This document shows, in pieces, positions 47,365-58,573 of a stretch of 64,000 nucleotides of DNA. The notes below the pieces were generated by a model. It worked only from the letters and a program-made list of their open reading frames with translations, did not search any database and had not been told where the DNA came from. This DNA is from Globodera rostochiensis (lineage: Eukaryota; Nematoda; Chromadorea; Rhabditida; Heteroderidae), in contig JAEVLN010000002.1 of NCBI GenBank assembly GCA_018350325.1, forward strand, positions 1,122,162-1,186,161. Direction: 5' to 3'. Positions within the stretch are counted from its first letter, which is position 1. The number at the start of each line of letters is the position of its first letter. Both the position numbers and the translations under genes were made by a program.

Positions 47365-49946
47365 GAACCAAAATTATGAGGATCCTCTATACTGTCCAAA
47401 ATTAAAAAAAAACTATACTTATTAAATGGTTTTTTATCTAATAAATCTTTTAAAGAGCTGTATTTATACTTTTTAATAATAACAACAAACACTTGATATT
47501 AATGGTTTAAATTATTTTAAAATTGCTGAATATTAAAGGTTAAACTGCAAAATAATAACAACGAATTAATTAAATACAAAATTCTTGGATTAATAAAAAG
47601 ACCGGCGAAGCAAAATTTGATAAAAATAAAAAAGCAAATAAATAAACACAAATCAATACACTTTAAATCAATATATCGTAAAATAATGTTACTAAAGTTT
47701 AGGGCAACTGTTAACAAAAAAAACTAGAAACGTCGATGCAATCAAGAGAAAAGTGCTAATTTTAGTTGCCATTGAAATTAATAGAACAATTTAAATTAAT
47801 TAAATCCCTAAACCAAGACAAGACCGATCGAATATGAGGATCCACGTGTCGAGACTCACACGAGGTCCCTGCTTTAAACACATTTAAATCGTTTGAATTT
47901 AACTAAAAATAAAGAAAATTAATGAAAATAATAAATGTTAAAATGATAAACACAGTTAAATGATTAAGAAAACGAAAGAAGTCATTAATAAAAACTCAAA
48001 GACCGGGCAAATAATTTATTTTGTATGTTAGCTTTTCTTGACTAAAATAAAAATTACAAAATGATTTTCATAACGAATGTTGACGCGTGCGTGGGTGTTC
48101 TCCCATTGTAAGCAAAGCCTCCGCACGTATCAAAATGATACTGCCGGAGATATTGGAGACTTTCGAGCCCATTGTTTCATTATGCTGTATCACAAAGTGT
48201 AAGCAGAAGCTAACTTTATAATGCATAAAAAATATAAATTTGAGGCATGAGAGCATTGCTGCTAATTTAAATGTTAGGTATCTAACACATGATCAATCTA
48301 AAAGTATTATATTCAACACAATATAATTTAAAACATATTTGGACTAGCGGCAATTTAATTTTTAAATAAATGATGTAATATAAGATTAATTTTTTTATGA
48401 AATAGCGGCATTTATTAAAGTATTATTTGGAAAACAATTTTAATATTTAATTTTATATTTTCATATTTAAAATCATCATTAAGATCTAATTTCATTACCG
48501 CTACACATCGTTGGAACTATTTAAAAGAAAATTGTCAAAGGTATCAAAAAATTAATTAAAAAAATGTACCATGTTGCTGTCCATACGACGTCAGTTTGAT
48601 ATCTCGCATAATTCAAGCAGAAACTTCTCTGCATGTGAATCTGATTCAAGCCTTAATAATTTTAATGATTTTCAATTAAGTAATTATTTTAATGATTTTG
48701 AAAATCGAAACCTAATTGCAATTAAATACTAGAGATTCTTTATTGTTGAGTATTCATGCAAGAACACGCATGTTAAGATATTTAAATAATCTATAAAAGA
48801 TAATATATTACTGAAAAACCCAATAAAAAGATGTATTTTTAAAATTATGCTGTTTACAGATAACATTAAATCAACGTAAAATAACCTATATTTTTATTGT
48901 TTTTACAACAAAAAAAAAGTAAATGAAACCAATTTAAATATTTTATTAAATATAACATGTATAAAATAAAAGATGAGATCTAATGTAAAAAATTAGATGT
49001 TAAAAACGTATAAAATAAAATATTTAATTATTAGTCATTATCAAATAACCCGACAAAAGCGAATATTAATTAGATTTAATTCTCTTAAACAATTTATTAA
49101 ATCCATAAAATATTTAATCGTTTTTAAAAATTGCATATTGTTTTGCAAAACAGAATTTATTTAGAAATAAAAATGCACAATATAATTAAATAAATATTTT
49201 GACTAGCGGAAACGCATAAATTTTCTTACAAACCGAGTAAAGTGTTAAACCTATATTCTAAATTTAATAAATAAATCCATTAAAGCAAAATGCTAAATTT
49301 AAATTTTTACAAAGAACTTATAAAATAATTAATTATATTATATTGCAATTGATATAGAAAGAAAAGCAGGCAGAAAGCTGTCCGACGTAAAATCAACTGG
49401 AACATAATTCACTCGAAAAATTAATTAATCGTCTTGGAAAAATTTAGTTGAGGCATGAGCAAGAAACAAATTATATTTTTGGCGAAAAGCACAAAAAGTA
49501 AATTTAATGATAACAATTTATGCATAAAAATTGGGTGAGCTTTTGAATTGTTATGAATTGTATGGAATGTATTGGAATAATTAAGTTCAATGAAATTATT
49601 AAGATAGGATTAAACTTGATAAATGAACAAAATCAAAATTTGTATTGTTTGGTTCTGAATATTTATTTTAGTTTATGTAATTAAAGAATTTATTATAATT
49701 CAAAATCAAATAAAGTATACTGTATTTTACCAATTTAATAATGTTTAAGTTAATTTTTATATTAAAAATTTTGTTTGCAATTATATAAATTAAAAAACAA
49801 TAAAAAAGTAAAGAAATCTCATTTTCGATAAATTACCTATGTATGGAATCACCACCATTTTGATATCATAAAAATTAACTTAATTATGTAAATTTTTAAA
49901 AATGTTGTTAAAACAAAAGCCTACGGAAAATAATAAATCAAAACGG
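46535..49946 (+). repeat. Direct duplication, copy C (3.4 kb)
   Basis: Second copy of 39947-43485. Differences include a short insertion near 48660 (TTTTAATGATTTT repeated), loss of about 150 bp near 49800, and scattered substitutions that become denser after about 48.8 kb. Homology ends at about 49946. A recent duplication, or a duplicated assembly haplotype, would both look like this. Confidence 0.93.
47364..47492 (-). pseudogene. RlmB/TrmH-like rRNA methyltransferase fragment, copy C
   Basis: About 43 codons on the minus strand read VFVVIIKKYKYSSLKDLLDK then KPFNKYSFFLILDSIEDPHN FGS. The order (K/A-Y-x-Y-S-S-L-x-D-L-L, then F-F-L-I-L-D-x-I-E-D-P-H-N-x-G-S) matches the start of the SPOUT methyltransferase domain of bacterial RlmB (23S rRNA 2'-O-methyltransferase), with its Asn-Gly motif; the next expected residues, I-I-R-T-A-E, are lost because the sequence runs into block C. 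A TAA lies three codons upstream. An intact protein is about 240-250 residues, so this is a relic. The E-D-P-H-N-F-G-S form suggests a bacterial or organelle donor rather than an animal mitochondrial homologue (inference). Confidence 0.5.
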
Positions 49947-49987
49947 ACTTCTAAAATAAAATAAATCTAAAGACATCAAAACTATGA

Positions 49988-50106
49988 TTAAATTCTAATG
50001 ATTTTTGAGCGTTTAAACAAAATCGACGGTTGAGTCGCGGCTGCATTTGGAACTTCAGTCCCAGGGTCTGTTGAATATATTGCAAGCTCAGATACACATT
50101 TCATAA
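49988..50106. other. GC-richer islet, open on both strands
   Basis: On the + strand (50017-50106) it reads TKSTVESRLHLELQSQGLLN ILQAQIHIS-stop, a helix-like peptide. On the minus strand (50104-49988) it reads MKCVSELAIYSTDPGTEVPN AAATQPSILFK. Only one can be real, if either. It begins right after the end of direct-repeat copy C. Confidence 0.25.
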
Positions 50107-51480
50107 TAACGGCCATAAAACTCATGACTTCAAAAAGTGCCGCAACACATATTGCAAGAAATTATAAAATTTAGTAATAATTTTTTTGGATTTTAAAGAA
50201 CATCTTTAGGCATTAAAGTCGCAACAAACTTTCTATAGAGAAAAATATAAATTTAAAAACCGTGTGGAGAGAAGACCAAGACATCTGTGACGATATGTGT
50301 AAATAAAAACCCAATCTATTTTAATTCATATTCTAACAAATTGTTAAAAATAATTTTCTAAACTAATTAATAAATTATATGAAAATTCCTTGTAAAAATT
50401 TAACAGTAATTAATTCTTAATATTGTTAAATGGTAATGAAACAAACTTTAAATTAACTATACCTTTTACTTTTTGAGCACCACTTCGTATTGTTAAATAT
50501 CTAATTGGGTAGCCTATCGATAAACCGCTAGTTTGAAACTTTAAAATCTGGAGAAAGATATTAAATAAATTAATAGTATTTATTTAAAAAAAAATTTTTT
50601 TTCACAATTTGCGGCGTAAGTCAGCAGTGATTAGACTAAATAAAAATAAATAAAATAGGCAAAAATGCTTATATGTTTTAAACATATTATTAATGTAAAA
50701 GCAAAAATAAATTATTAAAACGCCAAATTTCTTTATTCAACAGTTTAAAAATTAAAAATGAAACAATATTTGTCTTTTTTTGTTATTCTTAGCACACATA
50801 TTAAATTTAAGCATAAATAAAATTATTAAAACAAAATTAAGTAGAGCTTAATTACGCACCGAAAGAGATTCGTATAACAAATATTTATTTTTATTCAATA
50901 TATAAACAGCGAATAAACGTGTATTTCATTTAAACTAATTTGTCAGGAGCTCGCTTATAACTTTTTGTTTAAAATGATATAATCACATTTTTAATAAAAC
51001 TCTGTTTTCTGATTATTGCTCTTAAATTCTGTACAAGTAAAATGGCTTTTTGGACTATTAGATATACGTATTGAAAAGCCTCATACCTAAAAGATATTTT
51101 AGTACAAAAGGCGATTCCATAACTGAAATAATTTTATAACATTTTTTTTACTTTATGAGAAACAAACAATAAATAACATATCGTCCATTGTGAATAATAA
51201 TTTTAGATAAATTCATATATCATATGGTAACAAATGTATTTTTTCAAAGTCTTGCCAAGACATTGGCCGGGATTGTAAGAGACAATATATTTTTAAATTT
51301 TAATAATGCTTTAAATATATGTCGAAAAATTTATTGTTTTACATAAAACATTCGATTTGTATCAAGAATGAAAATTATTAGAATGGTTATGCCAAGTTTT
51401 TAAAACGCTATAAGTTAACGACCAAAAATAGACTTTCAAATATACAACCCATACACAGCAACAAATGTTCTGCATTAAAT
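50107..51480. other. A-rich DNA, no gene recognised
   Basis: Contains the inverted dispersed repeat at 50622-50730 and a small GC-richer patch at 51250-51275 (CTTGCCAAGACATTGGCCGG). No coding frame has support. Confidence 0.4.
50622..50730 (-). repeat. Dispersed repeat, inverted relative to 8793-8893
   Basis: The reverse complement carries GTGATTAGACTAAATAAAAA and TTTAAACATATTATTAATGT in the order seen at 8.8 kb. Confidence 0.75.
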
Positions 51481-51555
51481 CATGACAATTATATTTGTGG
51501 ACAATAAAAATAAATTTGAAAATTCAATAAAACGTGGAGGAAATGAGACCACTAA

Positions 51556-51768
51556 AGAAGCTATGAAAGAGCTGATCACAACTTGTCTGCTCCGGCAACT
51601 AGTGTTCCAAGCGAACAAACTTACAAAGTCGCCCGGGACGTCTATGACTATCGCAGCTCCAGTCTAAAGCCCCAAGACGGCAGAAATGTTGAACTCAATA
51701 ATTCATTCAAAACATATTATTTGCAAAATAAAGAAATAATTAAACTGTATAATATAATCGTTCTTTAA
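51556..51768 (+). pseudogene. hAT transposase remnant (hATC dimerisation domain)
   Basis: The + strand frame reads NLSAPATSVPSEQTYKVARD then VYDYRSSSLKPQDGRNVELNN. This matches the C-terminal hATC domain of hAT transposases (P-A-T-S-x-P-S-E-R-x-F-S-x-A-x ... R-x-S-L-x-P-x-N-x). The usual R after P-S-E is Q, and L-x-F-L-N-K has decayed to V-E-L-N-N-S. A normal protein is 550-700 residues; the catalytic domain is absent. An overlapping frame at 51482-51667 covers sequence just upstream, consistent with a frameshift. It shows a hAT element once inserted here. Confidence 0.7.
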
Positions 51769-53495
51769 AGGCTTATTCTCATATTGGCCATTTGTTTTCT
51801 ATCATTTTTGAAAAAATCTAATATTTAAGTCAGTTTATTCGAATATATTCACAATAAAATCAAATTTAAATAATCTAAAACTGATAAACAAATTCCTTAA
51901 AAAATCTTTTCACATATAAACATCGACATTAAATACCAACAACTGCTCACACTTAATTAAATACACTTCTATTACTGCTTGTATCGCAAAAAAAATAAAA
52001 GCTCTTGTCATGATTTTATATTAGTATTTATTTTTTATAACATTATACTTGAAATAAAAAAAAAAGCTTTTACTTGCAAACTTATGATAATTTCCGCGAA
52101 GCAAGTAGAAATAAAAATATTATCTCTTTTTCTTGATTCTTAGTCGAATAAAAAACATCACCAGATAAGAGATGCTCCCCTCGTCAAGGCCTTTACCCGG
52201 GGTCAAACATTTGCTTATAAGACGTATTAAGATAATTTCTCTATAAATTTTTTTTCGATTTATTAAATTCAAACTTTTGTTTAATAATTTTATCACCTAA
52301 TTTATGTATTGATGTTATTTTAGATTTATTTTATTTTTATTTTCTTTTAGTTGGTTTTGTTTGTAATTTCTTATTTTTCGCGGCATTTACAAAATTGTAT
52401 TATCCTTCTTGGAGTTTTATTGTAGTTTGCTAATGTTATGTTTATTATGTCCTCTGGTTTGCACTTGTGTTCTGTCTTTGCAGGCGAGAGTTTTGTTCAT
52501 TAAGGCAAAGAATTTTTTAAATTTAATAGCCTTTTTGATGTGGCCAATATCAAAAGTGGTGATTTTTTATTACTGTTTTTGTACTATATCACTTTCTTGT
52601 GATATAATTGTTTATTTAATTTATATTTGACTATGACTGGAGATATTAAACCACTGGGTGAAAATTATTGCAATTAATTAAAACTTTTCTGTTTGTGATC
52701 GGATTTTTTTAAATAGTTTGTTAATTTTAAAGAAAATTTATCAACAAATATTTTATATTTTGAAATTTTTGTTATATTTTAAGTGCCTTGCGCCCAAGAA
52801 TGTTGGCATTTGTCTATGTTTTTGGACTTAATAAATTTTTATACCTGATTTAATGCATCTGTAGAACTATACGAGTTCATTATTCATAGTTTGAGTTATG
52901 AATTTAAAAACTAAATTTGAAAGATTATAAGAACCGCAAACAGAATTCAACTATTTAATTTATTTCTTGTCTGAATATATTTTAATTTTATATGTAATCT
53001 TTAAGCCCACAGCTTCCGGAACTCGTGCAGCTTGTTTTTTATTAGTTACAAATATTTTTTGTAGCGTTTTTTATGTTTTAAAATGAATTTACCACTAAAT
53101 ATTTTTTCTTGCCTTTTTGATTCTGTGACCTCCGTTTGAAATAATTTTTATTCAGCTCAAATTAAATTACTTTCAAATAAACATCAACTCTGGATTTTTT
53201 TTAATTTATGCGAATCAAAATTCAATTATTTTCTCCATTGTATTGCAAAAATATTTTCGAATATTTTAAATGAATTGATTAAAGTATGTCGAGACAAAGT
53301 GCTGTCCGATTTTTAACATGATTTCTGCAATTACATTTTAATATCATACTCGATGGCAAATAAATTCCTTATTTTGCATAATCGACTTCCGTTTTTTAAA
53401 TTATTGTTTTATCATTTGTGATTATCACAGATTTTTTTGTGGTATGAATTTTATAGAAATAATTTAAAGTAACTAGTTGTTTAATTAAATTAATA
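51769..53495. other. AT-rich DNA, skew changes A-rich to T-rich near 52.2 kb
   Basis: The switch lies near a GC-richer patch at 52170-52205 (CTCGTCAAGGCCTTTACCCG). The 73-codon frame at 52409-52630 is rich in L, C, F and I and could be a hydrophobic segment, but its composition fits T-rich chance sequence. No gene is called. Confidence 0.4.
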
Positions 53496-53535
53496 ATGCT
53501 CAGGACAACCAAATTGTTCCTGTTGGGAAATACCA

Positions 53536-53727
53536 TTATAAGTTGTCTTCATTTTCGTTTCGAAAATTATGTAGGACTCTTCTCGCCCTTTTCATATTTT
53601 CGCCGAAAACGTTTCGCCAAATGTCAAAAGATCCCAATTGATATTTCATTTCTTTTGGATTTTTGTCTTTCTTCATAACTCCAATAATTGCAATATCGCT
53701 TATCCTCCAATCTGGCAATCGCGTTTT
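53536..53727 (-). CDS. Hypothetical ORF, 63 codons, unknown protein
   Basis: On the minus strand an open frame from a stop at 53730 reads PDWRISDIAIIGVMKKDKNP KEMKYQLGSFDIWRNVFGEN then MKRARRVLHNFRNENEDNL-stop. Composition is polar and balanced, with tryptophans and a basic C-terminal third, unlike nearby chance frames. An acceptor-like GATTGCCAG lies at codon 4-5, so it could be a terminal exon. The + strand frame (53496-53678) is the shadow. No family is recognised. Confidence 0.38.
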   Translation of the reverse strand, partial: KTRLPDWRISDIAIIGVMKKDKNPKEMKYQLGSFDIWRNVFGENMKRARRVLHNFRNENEDNL

Positions 53728-54286
53728 TTAGTCGCTATTCAATAAATATAAATAAAAGCTGCCGGTGCCAATACAAAAGCGCTATTTAAATAAACTAAAT
53801 CAGTTGATCGGTCCTGTCTTGTCGAAATTACTATAATCAATTTATTTTATAATCAAATTTAAATAATGTAAAAACGTTGTTAACCCAATATAAATTATTT
53901 TAAATAATTTAATTTAAAAACGTTGACTATAAATAAAATGTTCTAATGCAATAAATTAACGACAAATAGTCAATGAACAAAATTAATAATTGCGAATTTA
54001 TTCATATTTTCGATAAAAGAAATTACAAAACTTGTAATTAATTAATGTTTGAAATTTTTTAAACACCTAAAATAATGAACTTACCTTAAAGTAATATAAG
54101 CATGGAATTGGACAACCCCTGCCTTACGGCATCGCAATAACGGAATCATTGCTTGCTAATAGAGCAATGCATCTTTATATTTGAAAAATTTATATATGTT
54201 TATTTTATTTGGGTTTTTAATTTTATTAAATCATTTTTTAATTTTACTTATGGAAGAAATACATTTTTGGTGTGGGTATAAAATAA
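53728..54286. other. AT-rich DNA, no gene recognised
   Basis: Nothing beyond short GC-richer patches at 53800-53825 and 54110-54160. Confidence 0.45.
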
Positions 54287-54475
54287 TTTGATTTAATTAA
54301 ATCTTAACCCTTTTTTTCATGACGCGTTGAGGACACTACACCAGATCTTGGTCTTCTGAAGAAGTCGATTGTCGCGTTTAAAAAGCAAACGTTTTTAATT
54401 TAATATTACTTTATTTATTTTTTATAAACATTCCGATGTTATTGAATAGCGAGGGGCAGTCATTTTCCGGTCCTT
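54287..54475 (+). repeat. Dispersed direct repeat, copy 1 (pair at 56541-56700)
   Basis: Shares TTTGATTTAATTAAATCTTA, CATGACGC-TTGAGGACA and CATTCCGATGTTATTG followed by GAGGGGCAGTCA with the copy 2.25 kb downstream. The central part is diverged. Confidence 0.8.
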
Positions 54476-55256
54476 CTAAAGTTTTTAAATAATGCTTATT
54501 TAATTATTTCAACAGTAAAATAAAAATTTTTATGATTTGCTCATTTAAAATAATTTTGCATTCTTTATGTTTTGTTACTTTATAGATGATGTATTTGTTT
54601 TTTTATAAAATTTTATTGTTCTTTGCAGTGTTTATAAATATTTATTCGGTCTAATAGAATTTTTTTTAAATTAAGCTCTTTGCTTTTGCTAGAGCTCATA
54701 TCTTAAAGCTTTTGGCCTTTCCGGATTGTTGATAACAGCGTGTTCTCGATGTTGCCTAAAATTCGTGTGTTTGACCAATATTAGTTTTTTATTTAAATGT
54801 TCTTTTCATATATTTTTTCCTTTTATTATTTCGACTTTTGCTTCTATCATGTCTTAAAGAGACGCGCATTCTTAGTTTGCATAAAGTTGAATTGTTGTCT
54901 CTGAAAGGTGATCGACGCCGCAATGGTTGTTGATATTCTTTTGTAATCTTAGAGCTCTTCTGCTAAAAAGAGTAAATTTTTAATTTGAATTAATTTAATT
55001 AGAAGCAAAGTCTTTGTAGGATCGCATCGAGATTGGAAATTTTTAAAATTTTTATTGAAATTTTTGGTATTTTTTTTCTTCTACTACTCAGTTGATTTAA
55101 TTTGTTTTACTAATAATAAATGGGATTCATTGTAAGATGACTTAATGAGTAGAGTATTTTTTTAATTTTAAAATGACAAACTTTGAAAGTTTCTTATTTT
55201 ATATAAAGTTAATAATTTTTTACTTTTTGGGTTATATCTTTGAAATTGTTATTGTT

Positions 55257-55316
55257 GGATTAGGAACTGTTCATTAGATTAGGAAGTGTTCGTTGGATAG
55301 GAAACTGTTTGTTGGT
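55257..55316 (+). repeat. Three-copy minisatellite, unit about 19 bp
   Basis: GGATTAGGAACTGTTCATTA, GATTAGGAAGTGTTCGTTG and GATAGGAAACTGTTTGTTG follow one another. Short and imperfect. Confidence 0.65.
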
Positions 55317-56540
55317 TTATCGAGGGCACTTTGTTCTTCGGACTCCCATACACAAAAGTAGAAATGTGTAGCAGATAATTAAATTATTTATATTGTTATG
55401 CTGTCTTTATTTTAAAACTTAAACATTAGATTTATGAAGTTTTTGTTTATGCAAGTTCTATTAGTTATGTTAAAAAACCGATCACCTTGCCTTCACTCAC
55501 TTTTTTGCGCTGAGCAACAGTCAGGTGTTTTCTTAAACTTGAAGTTCGTTATGTAGTTCTTGGCTGCTTTCAGTTTACGATATTTATTAATTTCTTACAA
55601 TTATTTTAAATTATTTATGTATGATTTTTACTTATTATGGGAATTTGATAAAAAAAGATTGCCCAAATTAATGGAAAATTAGGCAGAAATTTATTTGTTT
55701 ATTAGTTTGTCTCCCTTTTTTATCTCCATGTATTTTAATTATTAAGTGTATTGACTAGTTCTCCAGTTTATATTAAATTTATTAACTCAACGGCTTTCTT
55801 ATATATTTAGTTTCTTATCTTAATTAGAAATCTAATATTTTTTCTTATTATTTCAAAAAATTTTTCTTTACATAATTATGCATTAAGTTGCTTTCAGCTT
55901 TCAATTCATTTCTAATGATTTGTTGTAAAATTTACATTAATTTTTATTAATAAAATATTTGTGTTTAATATTTAAATTCATGACGGTCCCCAGCCATCCT
56001 TCTGAAACGGTGCCGAAAAAGAAAAGTTAATTTGGCGTTTATTAACTTATTTTTATTGTGCGATCTCTTCACGTATTTTAACTTATTTTTATATATTTTT
56101 CTTTTACGGTCATTTCCTAAATTTACGAAGACGCAGTTCATTTCCCTGATTTGTTCCCAAACATCTTTCCTCAGCTAGAATTTTAATTTTGAACTAATTC
56201 AATATTTTATCTTTGTATTGTTTGTATGATATTAATTAATTAAGCTTTAATAAATGTATATTTTTTAATATTGATAGTTTTTTCAAACTCGATGTTAATT
56301 TACTTCTATTACGCGCTCTTTCATTATTACGTATATCCGGCATTTGTTACTTTAACGTCGTTGTTTTAATTTTTATAAAAAAACGCTTTATATTCTCAAT
56401 TTTTATTTCTATCTACGAAAATAATACGTTGCTTGCACTTTATTAATAAACTCTTTAGCCATAAATGAATTTTTTCTTTTTAAATTAGAATTAAAATTTA
56501 CAGTTTAATTATTTTAAAAAGTATACATTTTTGGTATGTA
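55317..56540. other. T-rich DNA, no gene recognised
   Basis: GC-richer patches at 55325-55365, 55480-55530 and 55982-56025. The last is open on the minus strand (FFFGTVSEGWLGTVMNLN) without splice-like edges. Confidence 0.35.
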
Positions 56541-56700
56541 TAATATAATTTGATTTAATTAAATCTTAACTTTTTTTCTCATGACGCTTTGAGGACAGAT
56601 TGTTTAGAGCATTTTGTAGATGTGATTGAAGAGCAAACTTTTTTCAAATTTAATATTAATTTATAATCATTCCGATGTTATTGTATAGGGAGGGGCAGTC
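56541..56700 (+). repeat. Dispersed direct repeat, copy 2 (pair at 54287-54475)
   Basis: Second copy, shortened in the middle. The flank TATATATATATCG at 56759-56771 is a short AT run. Confidence 0.8.
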
Positions 56701-56835
56701 AGTGATTGTATCTGATGAAGATAATTTAATATATTTAATGATTTAGTTCATAGTAAATTTATATATATATCGTTTCGGCGGTTTTTTATCTCTTCAATGT
56801 TGTCCAGATTTTGTAATATATTGATCGGAAACATA

Positions 56836-57048
56836 TTATTTATATTCTATTTGTTTCAAATTCTGTAAATTATATACACAAAATCGGTAGTTATGCAGTT
56901 TGAAGATTATATAATAGTGCCATACCGTGCAGTTATGTTTTGTTTTTGTGCATGTTCTAAGAACAATATATCCAGTTTTTAAATCGGCATACAACTGACT
57001 TGAGTGCCCGTTTTTTTCAACACCGGGTTGCCCAGCACCCCATTTCAA
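56836..57048 (-). CDS. Hypothetical ORF, possible lectin-like fragment
   Basis: The N-terminal 45 codons on the minus strand read KWGAGQPGVEKNGHSSQLYA then DLKTGYIVLRTCTKTKHNC, from GC-richer DNA. W-x-x-G-Q-P followed by a cysteine pair is loosely like the end of a C-type lectin domain, but essential spacing cannot be confirmed. A stop lies immediately upstream and no acceptor is clear. The last 25 codons are AT-driven. The lectin idea is weak. Confidence 0.25.
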   Translation of the reverse strand: MKWGAGQPGVEKNGHSSQLYADLKTGYIVLRTCTKTKHNCTVWHYYIIFKLHNYRFCVYNLQNLKQIEYK

Positions 57049-57830
57049 TTAATCACAGTAGAAAAATTATGAACCGTCAATTCTCCCAGCTAAACGGGTC
57101 AGTTTTGTGCCATTTTCACTTTAAATTTTGAAAAATTACTATTTTAAGATTAATAATAATATTTAGGAATTTTATTAATAGTTAATATTTAAACTATTTT
57201 ATTATTTATTATTATATATTCTAAACCCATAATAGTTTAATTTAATATTTTGCAAAAAGTCATTTAATTTTAAGGGCATTATACGATTAATAAGCATATT
57301 TTGATTTAACTTTTGAAAAATTATATATTTTTTTGTTTATTAAACCAACAATTTTTGTTTTTGACTTTTTTTTTGTTTTTTATTTATTTGGATTTGAGGT
57401 TTTTCAACATTTTAATTATTTACTTTTAACTTTATCAACGCCTGACATCTTCCACTCTTCCGTAAACCAAATTTTTTTCTGAAAATTATTTCAAAATTAC
57501 GAAGTAAATCTTAAAAAAATTGATGGTGGATAAAAGAAAAATTTGTTTTACCATTGACCTTACAAAAAAAATGTTTCCACTTAAAAAGTCCCGGTTGGTC
57601 CCCGGTGATTTTCCTAAACAAAGCGATCCCTTAAATGATTTTTCTTTCAATAAATGATTTTATTGGCCAAGTTTGCATTGCCTTATATTCAAAATTATGC
57701 ATTATATACTCAATAAAAAAAAAATTTATTACATTTTTATTTTTAGCATGTAAACTGGATGAAGCAAAGGGCCGGTTCAATTACCATATCTTAACAAAAA
57801 TAATTATTTCACTTAAAATATTATAAAGCA
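57049..57830. other. T-rich DNA, no gene recognised
   Basis: Short GC-richer patches at 57080-57110 and 57585-57625 only. The 63-codon frame at 57635-57826 looks like chance. Confidence 0.4.
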
Positions 57831-57895
57831 AAAATGCTTTTTAAACAGTTTTTTCCATATATTATGTTGGAGTGCGAATTGATTAAACCATTTAC

Positions 57896-58006
57896 GGAGG
57901 GTCTGCGAGGCACTCCTGCAGTCGATCGAAAAACAAATTGCAATTTGTGTCAGCACCGCAGGCTGCAAGAATAACATTCCAAGCCCGATTATTCATTTGT
58001 CCAGGG
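57896..58006 (-). CDS. Candidate internal exon, 36 codons, good splice edges
   Basis: On the minus strand an acceptor TTTATTACAG is followed by one base of a split codon and PGQMNNRAWNVILAACGADT NCNLFFDRLQECLADP, then two bases before a donor CC|GTAAAT. The peptide is cysteine-containing and balanced. The + strand is also open (57834-57974, 46 codons from ATG, containing TEGLRGTPAVDRKTNCNLCQ), so the strand rests on the splice edges. Part of it (GCGAGGCACTCCTG) resembles 9752-9766 near the other copy of the neighbouring dispersed repeat, so it could belong to a mobile element. Confidence 0.35.
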
Positions 58007-58190
58007 CTGTAATAAATTAAATTTTATTTTTGCTTTGCTTAATTATTTTTGCCAGTAATCAAATAAAACTTCTTTGGTTACCAGTAAACTTTGTTTTACA
58101 AGTATATTTTTTAAGGCTATTTGGAGAGTAAAACTAAACACAAGCAGATAACGGAGTACTCAAAAAACAAATTAAATGATTTAAAATATA

Positions 58191-58573
58191 GGTACTTGAC
58201 TCTGATTAGACACTTGCAATTTCCCTGGTTTTAAACATTCTTACAAACAACAATTAATTTCGCTCTGACAAGTTCATATGCATATAAATTAGTGTAATAA
58301 TGATTCTATTTTTTTGTGATTTTTTTTTAAATTGTGTGTAATTTGGATGGTTATTATTTCTTATGTGTTTGTGCGCGCATTTGTATATATTCGATTTATT
58401 TATTATAATTAATATTTTTATTTTATTGCGTAAATTATAATATTATTTTTTTATAATAAGACATTTATTTTTGTAATATTTTTTAAACATAACAGAGTGA
58501 TCAAAAATAATTTAATTAGAATAAAAAAATATATTTGTGCGTTGTGGGTATTGTGCTGTAAATCACAGCCAAG
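58191..58573 (+). repeat. Dispersed repeat, interrupted copy (pair at 9835-9975)
   Basis: Same order of motifs as at 9.8 kb, but after GTGTAATAAT about 230 bp of T-rich DNA (58301-58530) intervene before TTTGTGCGTTGTGGG. A second, 15-bp insertion (CATTCTTACAAACAA) lies upstream. The larger insertion has no clear terminal repeats. Confidence 0.8.
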
